This document shows positions 1-6,200 of a stretch of 7,651 nucleotides of DNA, piece after piece. Positions within the stretch are counted from its first letter, which is position 1, and each line of letters opens with the position of its first letter. A program made the position numbers and the translations under genes. The stretch is from Amphritea sp. GTDB taxonomy: Bacteria > Pseudomonadota > Gammaproteobacteria > Pseudomonadales > Balneatricaceae. Location of the stretch: assembly GCA_018067325.1 (NCBI GenBank), contig JAGPUU010000167.1, positions 1-7,651 on the forward strand, written 5' to 3'. The notes beneath the pieces were generated by a model. It did no database searches, was not told the origin of the DNA, and was given only the letters and a program-made list of their open reading frames with translations.

Positions 1-1292
1 CCTTGCGTGTATTGGTCTGCCCGTTTAAGAAAACGCTCGGCGTACATCTCGTAGATATCCTGATTCAGGAAATCAAACTCTGGCTCTTGCTCAGATATGT
101 CTAGAGGATTTTTATCCTCTTGCGCTAAAGTCGGTTCGTTATTTCCGACAAGAGTGCCGTTGCTGTCTTTAGTCTCATGTCCACTTTCCTGATTAACAGT
201 GCTGTCTGCCGCGTCATTAGCCGGTTTACTTTTAACCTTATTGATCTGTAAAGCGGGGGTTGGAGACTGTTCGCCAAACAGCTTTTTATCCGCGTTGGTT
301 AATCGGTATGCCGGATGTAGATCTGAAGGTAGCATTATCATCTCAGCGGCGGGGGCCAGAGTGCCTGGTACATGATAGCTCTGGGCCGCTACAGCGCAGT
401 TCTTATGTAACAGTGCCTGAGTTTGATTCAGTTCTGATCGGAGGTAGTCATTGATGATATCGGTTATCTGTAGTGACGCTTCACTGCCCCAGTCATAGGA
501 GGAAGCATGGGCCAGCCAGACGCTAAGTTTCACCGGGAAAAATTTCTGTTGGGTCAGATGATTAAGCTGGCGTAGATTATCACCGTGTAAACGGGGGTCT
601 CCCAGCGCTCGTTGGTGCAGCTGGGTGATCATCTGCCGGTTAAGGGTAAAATCCTGTTCCAGGGTTATTCGGCCTAGTTGGGATACTGGCCAGATATTTA
701 GTAGTTGTTTGGAGATCGCTTCAAGGGTGCAACCGAGTACCTGGGTTTCTGCAAGATCAGGACTGATACCTTTATCCCGAATTAGAACCTGGATTTTGGA
801 CATATGAGATGGCGCTTCAAGCCAGAGCAGCCAGTGGCCTATGTCATAGAATAATGCTGCTTGATAGCTCTCTTCGGCAAACATGCTTCCACGGGCTTGT
901 TTAAGCCAGCTTCGCACTTGAATGGCAGCATGATGGCTGTTGGCGATGGAACGAAAATACATCTTCTGAGCTGTACTGGCGGGATTGAGGCGGATGCTGG
1001 GTAAGCTTTTTACCAGTATTGAGATTTTTTGTAATCCAAGCGAGCCGATAGCGTGATCGATGCTGGTGACTTCAGATTCTTTCTCATCGTGAAGCTTGCT
1101 TGCTTCCAATGCAGCGTGAAAGCAAAGTAAAGGGTCAGCTTTTATCAAACGGCTGATATCGACAACTGAGCAATCTTTCTCACTTAGTTTTTTCTCTAAC
1201 CGCTTGATTATACTGAGTCTGACCGGCGGCCGTTTGTCATTTAGGAGACGGCACCACTGTTCAGCATTTTGAGGGTTTTGTTGTTCGGTCAT
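1..1292 (-). CDS. HDOD-domain protein, partial (C-terminus beyond left edge)
   Basis: The frame is open from an ATG at 1292 to the left edge, giving 430 codons with no stop. Residues about 20-210 resemble an HDOD domain, a catalytically degenerate relative of HD phosphohydrolases used in signalling. Visible features are the ADPLL segment (52-56), the AIGSLGLQKI segment (81-90) and an LFYDIG segment (147-152), where the usual His of HDxG is Tyr. A hydrolase activity is therefore unlikely, and HDOD proteins are generally regulatory or scaffolding. Residues about 340-405 are rich in Asn, Asp, Glu, Ser and Lys and look disordered. They are followed by a likely amphipathic helix containing IYEMYAERFLKRADQ. 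No signal peptide or membrane segment is seen, so the protein should be cytosolic. The gene lies 24 bp after rsgA and probably shares its transcript. Its Shine-Dalgarno is poor (AGGG only 3 nt before ATG), but no better start exists. The HDOD call is by pattern, and the partner is unknown. Confidence 0.75.
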   Translation of the reverse strand, partial: MTEQQNPQNAEQWCRLLNDKRPPVRLSIIKRLEKKLSEKDCSVVDISRLIKADPLLCFHAALEASKLHDEKESEVTSIDHAIGSLGLQKISILVKSLPSIRLNPASTAQKMYFRSIANSHHAAIQVRSWLKQARGSMFAEESYQAALFYDIGHWLLWLEAPSHMSKIQVLIRDKGISPDLAETQVLGCTLEAISKQLLNIWPVSQLGRITLEQDFTLNRQMITQLHQRALGDPRLHGDNLRQLNHLTQQKFFPVKLSVWLAHASSYDWGSEASLQITDIINDYLRSELNQTQALLHKNCAVAAQSYHVPGTLAPAAEMIMLPSDLHPAYRLTNADKKLFGEQSPTPALQINKVKSKPANDAADSTVNQESGHETKDSNGTLVGNNEPTLAQEDKNPLDISEQEPEFDFLNQDIYEMYAERFLKRADQYTQ

Positions 1293-1316
1293 CAGCCCTG
1301 ACTGTCCCCGCCTGTT

Positions 1317-2339
1317 TCAGTCCTGATTCAATGAATTCAGGATGTGTTTGTAACTGTTTACTCGTTGTTCGCTGATCTTACCCTCTTCTATAGCTGTTTT
1401 GATAGCGCAGCCGGGTTCCCGTTCATGGTTGCAGTCTCTGAATTTGCAATAACCGAGGAATGGAGTGAATTCTCGAAACCCATCAAGCAGGTTATGTTCA
1501 TTGATATGCCAGAGTCCAAACTCACGTATTCCGGGTGAATCGATCAGGTCGCCACCTTCAGGGAAATGGAAAAGTCTGGCGGTAGTAGTGGTATGAGTGC
1601 CTTTGCGGGTGGATTCAGATAATGCCCCCACTTTGAGGTCTATTCCTGGTAACAGTGCGTTAATCAGCGACGATTTACCCACGCCAGACTGTCCGACAAA
1701 TACGCTAATTCTATTATTAAGCTGTTCCTGTAGGGGAGCGACGCCTTGTTGATCCGTTGAGGAAACGGTCATAACCTGATAGCCAATAGAGCGATATAGC
1801 TCAATCATGGTCTCTGCACGGGAACGGTTTTCATCGTTCAACAGGTCCGTTTTGTTCAGCAGAATAATTGGTTCGATACCACTGAGTTCAGACGCAACCA
1901 GATAGCGGTCTATAAGGTTGTAATGGGCCAGAGGTTCAACCGCAATAGTAATAACAATCTGATCAATATTAGCGGCTACGGGCTTGAGTTCGCCATGATT
2001 ATTGGGCCGTTGCAGAATGGTTGTGCGTGGCTGGTTGGCAACGACAACGCCATACTCTGTCCCGGCTCGCCAGATTACATTATCGCCGGTAACCAGGACG
2101 TCAAGATTGGTACGCATATAACAGCGGAAAATCTGACCTGCGGCTTCGCCTTCCAGTGCTTCAACATCAACCTGGCGGCCAAAGTGGGAGATTATCTGTC
2201 CGTGTTGCTCCGGACCCAGGTCTCCGCCCTCTAATTGCTGATCAATATCCGAGTCTTTGCGGGCTGCCCGTTGGGTGCGCTCGTCCTGGATTTTTTGTAC
2301 GCGCCAGGTCTGGCGTCGGTTAAGCTTTCGTTTCGACAT
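1317..2339 (-). CDS. rsgA: Small ribosomal subunit biogenesis GTPase RsgA
   Basis: RsgA (YjeQ) is a circularly permuted GTPase that binds the maturing 30S subunit late in assembly and is released on GTP hydrolysis. In other bacteria it is inhibited by (p)ppGpp. The 340-residue length matches the family (about 350 in E. coli). The domain order is a basic N-terminal tail, an OB-fold at about 45-110, a permuted GTPase domain and a C-terminal zinc domain. The G motifs occur in permuted order: G4 NKTDL (162-166), G1 GQSGVGKS (216-223), the G2 Thr run in KGTHTTT (247-253 region) and G3 DSPG (268-271 region). Zinc ligands are Cys298, Cys303, His305 and Cys311. The gene is divergent from orn and followed by the HDOD gene after 24 bp. 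No strong Shine-Dalgarno precedes the ATG, but the basic MSKRKL start is typical of gammaproteobacterial RsgA. All key motifs are intact. Confidence 0.97.
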   Translation of the reverse strand: MSKRKLNRRQTWRVQKIQDERTQRAARKDSDIDQQLEGGDLGPEQHGQIISHFGRQVDVEALEGEAAGQIFRCYMRTNLDVLVTGDNVIWRAGTEYGVVVANQPRTTILQRPNNHGELKPVAANIDQIVITIAVEPLAHYNLIDRYLVASELSGIEPIILLNKTDLLNDENRSRAETMIELYRSIGYQVMTVSSTDQQGVAPLQEQLNNRISVFVGQSGVGKSSLINALLPGIDLKVGALSESTRKGTHTTTTARLFHFPEGGDLIDSPGIREFGLWHINEHNLLDGFREFTPFLGYCKFRDCNHEREPGCAIKTAIEEGKISEQRVNSYKHILNSLNQD

Positions 2340-2369
2340 TTGTCAGCTAAATCTGCTTTGGGGGTGAAT

Positions 2370-2398
2370 TTGTACAGCCTGCTAAGGTATTCTATTCA
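2370..2398 (+). promoter_or_regulatory. Weak candidate promoter for orn
   Basis: TTGTAC (2370-2375) and TATTCA (2393-2398) are separated by 17 bp in the divergent rsgA-orn spacer. The -10 is a poor match to consensus. Transcription would start near 2405 and give a leader of about 30 nt that contains the orn Shine-Dalgarno. The spacer must drive orn, because the upstream gene points away, but the exact site is uncertain. Confidence 0.25.
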
Positions 2399-2406
2399 GC
2401 AACAAA

Positions 2407-2435
2407 TTTATAGTACTGACGTTAAGGAATACCAA
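2407..2435 (-). promoter_or_regulatory. Candidate sigma-70 promoter for rsgA
   Basis: Read on the minus strand there is a TTGGTA -35 (2435-2430), a 17-bp spacer and a TATAAA -10 (2412-2407). The hexamers match consensus at 4/6 and 5/6. Transcription would begin near 2400 and give a leader of about 60 nt. The -35 lies directly against the orn start codon, so this promoter sits inside the orn leader. It is predicted from sequence only. Confidence 0.4.
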
Positions 2436-2436
2436 T

Positions 2437-2979
2437 ATGTCACGGCAGAGTAATCTGATCTGGATCGATCTTGAGATGACCGGTCTGAATCCTGAGCATG
2501 ACAGGATAATTGAAATCGCGACTATCGTAACAGATTCGCAACTGAATATTCTTGCTGAGGGCCCTAACCTGGTGATTCACCAGTCAGATCAATTGCTCGA
2601 CAGTATGGATGAATGGTGTACGAAGCAGCATGGTCAATCCGGGTTAACTCAGGGAGTAAAAGATTCGCACATCAGTGAACGTCAGGCAGAGCAGGATACG
2701 ATCGATTTTATTGCCAGTTATGTGGATAAAGGCGCTTCGCCTATCTGCGGTAACTCAATTGGTCAGGATCGCCGCTTTCTAGTGAAGTATATGCCGGAAC
2801 TTGAAGTGTTTTTTCACTACCGCAATCTTGATGTCAGTACGATTAAAGAGTTGGCCCGTCGCTGGGCCCCTGAAGTGCTTGATGGGGTGGTGAAGAAAGG
2901 CTCGCACTTAGCGCTGGACGATATTAAAGACTCAATTAATGAGCTGGAACATTATCGGAAAACTTTTTTTAATGTCTGA
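2437..2979 (+). CDS. orn: Oligoribonuclease (DEDDh 3'-5' exonuclease)
   Basis: Orn degrades 2-5 nt RNA fragments to mononucleotides, with strong preference for dinucleotides. It is the main enzyme clearing pGpG, the product of c-di-GMP phosphodiesterases. The protein is 180 residues, the usual family length. All DEDDh metal and catalytic residues are present: Asp11 and Glu13 in the IDLEMTGL segment, Asp111 in [11 protein letters not shown], and His157 and Asp162 in the [10 protein letters not shown] segment. The family segments HGQSGL (65-70) and [16 protein letters not shown] (128-143) are also intact. The start is well supported: a TAAGGA Shine-Dalgarno lies at 2423-2428, 8 nt before the ATG, and the [17 protein letters not shown]-terminus is typical. 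The gene is divergent from rsgA with a 97-bp spacer. The next gene on the same strand, 150 bp downstream, encodes a probable c-di-GMP phosphodiesterase, which would produce its substrate. No clear terminator separates them. Confidence 0.98.
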   Translation: MSRQSNLIWIDLEMTGLNPEHDRIIEIATIVTDSQLNILAEGPNLVIHQSDQLLDSMDEWCTKQHGQSGLTQGVKDSHISERQAEQDTIDFIASYVDKGASPICGNSIGQDRRFLVKYMPELEVFFHYRNLDVSTIKELARRWAPEVLDGVVKKGSHLALDDIKDSINELEHYRKTFFNV

Positions 2980-3129
2980 TGTGTAGTTATCAACCATACT
3001 TTCAGAATGGGAGGTTCAATTGCAGTTCCCATACGCTCTATCTGGTCATGCGATCTATACTAGTATTTGGCGGTTGTAGATAGAAAAACGTACATATAAA
3101 CCCTTAGGGTTATTGGTAACGGGTATTGC
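2980..3129 (+). promoter_or_regulatory. Leader/intergenic region before the GAF-GGDEF-EAL gene
   Basis: This 150-bp gap holds no recognised RNA gene or strong terminator. It contains several short symmetric elements: ATGGGA/TCCCAT arms (3007-3012 and 3027-3032), a perfect 10-bp palindrome ATACTAGTAT (3057-3066), a 6-bp inverted repeat AACCCT-T-AGGGTT (3099-3111) and an overlapping GTTA-TTGG-TAAC hairpin (3109-3120). Possible -10 boxes are TATACT (3056-3061), which overlaps the palindrome, and TATAAA (3095-3100). Neither has a convincing -35. The region probably carries the promoter of the downstream gene, but I cannot place it firmly. Confidence 0.35.
3099..3120 (+). repeat. Overlapping short inverted repeats upstream of the EAL gene start
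   Basis: AACCCT and AGGGTT form a 6-bp inverted repeat around one T (3099-3111). Its right arm overlaps a second small hairpin, GTTA-TTGG-TAAC (3109-3120). The two cannot fully form together. The structures end 10 nt before the start codon, so they could act on DNA binding or on translation initiation. They are short and may be chance. Confidence 0.3.
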
Positions 3130-4968
3130 ATGACTGATTCAACCAGTATTAAAAACCTATTGGAACATCAGCCGGCCTCTGATGAGATGCTGGCGATGTC
3201 TGTTGAAGAACTGGATCAAATTCTACGTTTGCAGCAGGCCATATTTTCTCAGGTTGCCAGTAATATTGCCTGCATTGATGTGTTGTCGGCTCTTTGTCAT
3301 ATGGCAGAGAAGCTATTGCCAAATTCAGTGGCCTCGGTGATGTTACGCGATGACCAGACAGGACTTTTGAATGTACTGGTTGCGCCTAGTGTGCCGCAGG
3401 TGGGCATCGACGCATTGACAGGATTGGTTCCCGGGCCAGGCGGCGGCTCTTGTGGTAATGCGGTTATGCGTAATGAGCCGGTGTTTGTCAGGGATACTTT
3501 TACCGACCCTCGATGGGAAGATCTGCGACAGTTGGCGATTGATTTTAATCTCTGTGCTTGTTGGTCGATGCCCATCCGCAACAATGATGGCAAGGTGATA
3601 GGTTCCTTTGCTTTGTCTTCGTTTGAGAATCGTTCCCCTTCAGGATTTCATACCCGGTTGTTGGATGTTGGTGCTTCAATGGTCAATATTGTGCTGGCGA
3701 AGCAGTCTCAGGAAGAGGCAATGGAGGAGCAGCGGCAGCAGCTGCTAACGGCGCTTGAATTTGATTCCCTGACGGGATTGCCGAATCAGGCAAAGCTGAA
3801 GATGGAGCTCGATCTCTGTATTGCAGAGCAATCACTGCTACTCGTAAATCTGGATAACTTTCGCTTTATTAATACCGCATATGGCCCGGAGTTTGGTGAT
3901 CAGTTTCTCTGTAAAGTGGCCGAACTGCTCACTCAGCAGTTTTCGGATGCAGAATTGCACCGGATAAATGCTGACGAGTTTGCGCTTTATTATCGCGAAA
4001 CAGTTGATCTGCAACAGCAGATAGAAGCGTTTAAAAAATATCTGTTCAGTCAATCTGTTCAGATTGATAATCAGAGTTTCAGTATTACTTTTACTGCGGG
4101 GGGCGCGATCGGCAGAAGAAGCTTGCTTGAACATGCTGTACAGGCGATGAGCCAGGCGAAAGCGCGGGGTAAAAATCAGTATCATATCTATAACGCAGAG
4201 CTGGATGAGCCAGACCAGACGCTACGCCGGCAGTATATTAGTTGGAATGCCAAACTTCATAATGCTCTTAATGATGGGCGGGTGACACCTTTCTTTCAAG
4301 GCATCAGAGATAATGCCACTGGGCTTATTGTCAGTTATGAGGCGTTAGTAAGGTTAGAAGTGGATGGGGCCTTCTTTACCCCATATCACTTTCTTAATGC
4401 GGCCCGGTTGTCGGGGTTGCTGCCAACGATTACTCGGGTTGTTGTCGATAAAGGATTGGCGAAAATTGCAGGCACTAACCTGACTCTCTCAATCAATATC
4501 ACTGAGGATGATCTGCTGCAGGAGTTTCTGGAAGAGTATCTTACGGAAAAAACCGCGGAATATGATGTTGACCCTCAGCAAATTGTGCTGGAAATTCTTG
4601 AAGGGATCAGTGCCACAGGTAAGAATAATCATATTGCTCAGCTAAGCCGGCTAAAGCAGCTGGGTTATAAGCTGGCGATTGATGATTTTGGTACGGAATA
4701 TTCCAATTTTGAGCGGATTGTCGAACTGCATGTGGATATTGTCAAAATCGATGCGAAATATATCAAACATATCGATACCGACAGTAAAAGCTATGAAATT
4801 ACCCGGGCGATAGTTTTCTTTGCTCGCAATGCGGGAATTAAAACCGTGGCTGAATTTGTCCATAATGAGGCGGTTCAGCATGTGGTTGAGTCATTAGGGA
4901 TTGATTTCTCCCAGGGCTATCTGTTCAGTGAACCCTCGCCTGATCTGCCTATGAGTGGTAATGATTAA
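3130..4968 (+). CDS. GAF-GGDEF(degenerate)-EAL c-di-GMP signalling protein, probable phosphodiesterase
   Basis: This 612-residue cytosolic protein has no visible signal peptide or membrane segment. A short helix (about 25-45) leads into a GAF domain (about 45-190; CWSMPI at 144-149), then a Gln/Glu-rich signalling helix (191-210), a GGDEF domain (about 211-355, opening with DSLTGLPN) and an EAL domain (about 370-608). The GGDEF signature is NADEF (280-284), the ND of the FKxIND segment is NT, and no RxxD inhibitory site precedes it. Diguanylate cyclase activity is therefore unlikely, and the domain may bind GTP or regulate. The EAL domain keeps E404 (EALVR), N456, E488, D518-D519, K539, E575 and Q595, so hydrolysis of c-di-GMP to pGpG is expected. 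The oddity is loop 6: DDFGTE instead of DDFGTG (Glu523). The gene follows orn by 150 bp and converges with queG. The Shine-Dalgarno is weak (GGGT, 3121-3124). The GAF ligand is unknown. Confidence 0.92.
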   Translation: MTDSTSIKNLLEHQPASDEMLAMSVEELDQILRLQQAIFSQVASNIACIDVLSALCHMAEKLLPNSVASVMLRDDQTGLLNVLVAPSVPQVGIDALTGLVPGPGGGSCGNAVMRNEPVFVRDTFTDPRWEDLRQLAIDFNLCACWSMPIRNNDGKVIGSFALSSFENRSPSGFHTRLLDVGASMVNIVLAKQSQEEAMEEQRQQLLTALEFDSLTGLPNQAKLKMELDLCIAEQSLLLVNLDNFRFINTAYGPEFGDQFLCKVAELLTQQFSDAELHRINADEFALYYRETVDLQQQIEAFKKYLFSQSVQIDNQSFSITFTAGGAIGRRSLLEHAVQAMSQAKARGKNQYHIYNAELDEPDQTLRRQYISWNAKLHNALNDGRVTPFFQGIRDNATGLIVSYEALVRLEVDGAFFTPYHFLNAARLSGLLPTITRVVVDKGLAKIAGTNLTLSINITEDDLLQEFLEEYLTEKTAEYDVDPQQIVLEILEGISATGKNNHIAQLSRLKQLGYKLAIDDFGTEYSNFERIVELHVDIVKIDAKYIKHIDTDSKSYEITRAIVFFARNAGIKTVAEFVHNEAVQHVVESLGIDFSQGYLFSEPSPDLPMSGND

Positions 4969-5029
4969 TAGCAAAATCTAATCAATACTAACTCTCTTAA
5001 ACACTGTTTGTTTTCAGGTCAGCCTTGCT

Positions 5030-6154
5030 TTAGTCGGGTAGTTTATCCACTCGGGGGTGGTCCAGAATGGGGGTGCTATTGGCTGTTGCGCCTGAGTCTA
5101 GGTGGTTCAGCGCCCAGAGAGCGTGTTCGCTAACTAAAGGGTCGCCAGCCTCAACTAACTTCTTCAACGCCTGTGTGACCTGTTCGCCGCCACGGCTGTT
5201 GCCCAGCGCTACAGCAATATTACGTTGCCAGCCACTGAAGCCAGTACGTCGGATTGCGGACCCTTCGGTACGTTTTAGAAAGGTTGCTTCATCCCATTCC
5301 AGTAGTTCAAGCAGAGAAATTTTGTCGAGCTGATGGCGAGGGGTAAAGTCCTTTTCGTCGCTGGCCTGCGCAAAACGGTTCCAGGGGCAGATCAGTTGGC
5401 AGTCATCACAACCAAAGATTCGATTGCCAATCAGGGGTCTGAACTCCTCTGGAATCGAACCTTTTAGTTCAATCGTCAGGTAGGATATGCAGCGTCGTGC
5501 GTCCAGTTGATAAGGTGCTACGATCGCCTGCGTAGGACAGATATCGATACAGGCCTGGCACTGCCCACAGTGCTCTTCCGTGTAGGGCGGATCGATTGGC
5601 AGGGGCAGGTCGACAAACAGCTCACCTAACAGAAACCAGGAGCCTGCTTCCCGGTTGAGAATTAAGGTATGTTTTCCCTGCCAACCGAGACCGCTGTTAC
5701 GGGCCAGAGAGCGTTCCAGAACCGGGGCGCTATCGACAAAGGGGCGATAACCAAATTCACCGATCAGCGCTTCTATCTCTTTACCCAGCCGGGTTAGCTT
5801 CTTGCGCATTACTTTGTGGTAATCCCGTCCCATTGTGTAACGGGAGATATAAGCCTGATCCGAATTTTTAAGAATTTTGATTGTGTCGGTATCAGGGGGC
5901 AGGCAGTTCATGCGCACACAGATAATTCGCTGTGTGCCTTCGGTCAAAAGGGCAGGGTTAATTCGCTTATCAAAATTATTTTCCAGATAACTCATTTCTC
6001 CCTGGTAGCCTTTGTCCAACCAGTCCTGCAGTGCATCAGCTTCTGCGCTGAGGTCGGTGCCGGTGATGCCGCACTGTTGAAAACCCAGAGAAATTGCTCT
6101 TTCTTTGATCAGATTCGCGAGGCTTTGCAATGTTTCAGGGTCGTATTGAGTCAT
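5030..6154 (-). CDS. queG: Epoxyqueuosine reductase QueG
   Basis: QueG reduces epoxyqueuosine to queuosine at position 34 of GUN-anticodon tRNAs (Tyr, His, Asn, Asp), the last step of queuosine synthesis. It uses cobalamin and two [4Fe-4S] clusters. The 374-residue protein is near the E. coli length (379). The N-terminal reductase domain includes FVDSAPVLERSLARNSGLGW (139-158), whose Asp141 probably corresponds to the catalytic acid. The ferredoxin-like part carries C196-x2-C199-x2-C202-x3-C206, then C222 and C249-x2-C252-x3-C256. The C-terminus is HEAT-like (about 305-352), ending with EHALWALNHL, and probably helps bind tRNA. The start fits the family, although no Shine-Dalgarno is seen just upstream and the ATG lies close to an AT-rich -10-like box. 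The gene is divergent from nnr (46 bp) and convergent with the EAL gene (61 bp). All key residues appear intact. Confidence 0.97.
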   Translation of the reverse strand: MTQYDPETLQSLANLIKERAISLGFQQCGITGTDLSAEADALQDWLDKGYQGEMSYLENNFDKRINPALLTEGTQRIICVRMNCLPPDTDTIKILKNSDQAYISRYTMGRDYHKVMRKKLTRLGKEIEALIGEFGYRPFVDSAPVLERSLARNSGLGWQGKHTLILNREAGSWFLLGELFVDLPLPIDPPYTEEHCGQCQACIDICPTQAIVAPYQLDARRCISYLTIELKGSIPEEFRPLIGNRIFGCDDCQLICPWNRFAQASDEKDFTPRHQLDKISLLELLEWDEATFLKRTEGSAIRRTGFSGWQRNIAVALGNSRGGEQVTQALKKLVEAGDPLVSEHALWALNHLDSGATANSTPILDHPRVDKLPD

Positions 6155-6160
6155 TGGCGC

Positions 6161-6189
6161 TATATAATGTAGTTAGAATTAGGTTTCCA
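6161..6189 (-). promoter_or_regulatory. Candidate queG promoter, possibly giving a leaderless mRNA
   Basis: On the minus strand TGGAAA (6189-6184) and TATATA (6166-6161) are 17 bp apart, each matching consensus at 4/6. Initiation about 7 nt downstream would fall at or next to the A of the queG ATG (6154). The absence of a Shine-Dalgarno agrees with a leaderless or nearly leaderless transcript. An upstream promoter inside nnr remains possible. Confidence 0.3.
6163..6168 (+). promoter_or_regulatory. Candidate -10 box for nnr
   Basis: A perfect TATAAT lies 32 nt before the nnr ATG, inside the 46-bp divergent spacer. It overlaps the minus-strand TATATA assigned to queG. No good -35 lies at 16-18 bp (the hexamer at 6140-6145 is GTCGTA), so it may be weak or activator-dependent. 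Initiation near 6175 would leave a leader of about 26 nt with AGAGAG (6189-6194) as ribosome binding site, 6 nt before the start. Confidence 0.35.
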
Positions 6190-6200
6190 GAGAGTACGTT

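Noticed and set aside
260..807. Short plus-strand open frames in the left part
   Set aside because: They are antisense to the long open minus-strand frame of the HDOD protein and show no domain signature.
1923..2453. Plus-strand open frames opposite rsgA
   Set aside because: They are antisense to a complete, motif-intact rsgA, have no family resemblance and lack convincing ribosome binding sites.
3007..3032. ATGGGA/TCCCAT hairpin as the orn terminator
   Set aside because: The loop is 14 nt, the stem 6 bp, and no T tract follows.
2980..3060. Possible tRNA after orn (a GGTTCAATTGC stretch resembles a T-loop)
   Set aside because: No acceptor stem, D-arm or anticodon arm can be assembled around it, and the 7-bp pairing and CCA end are absent.
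2980..3129. c-di-GMP riboswitch in the leader of the EAL gene
   Set aside because: The conserved GEMM core bases and paired arms are not recognisable. Only short 4-6 bp hairpins are seen.
5000..5015. AAACA/TGTTT stem between the convergent EAL and queG genes as a terminator
   Set aside because: The stem is 5 AT-rich base pairs with no GC core, and the adjacent T run is short. It is too weak to call.
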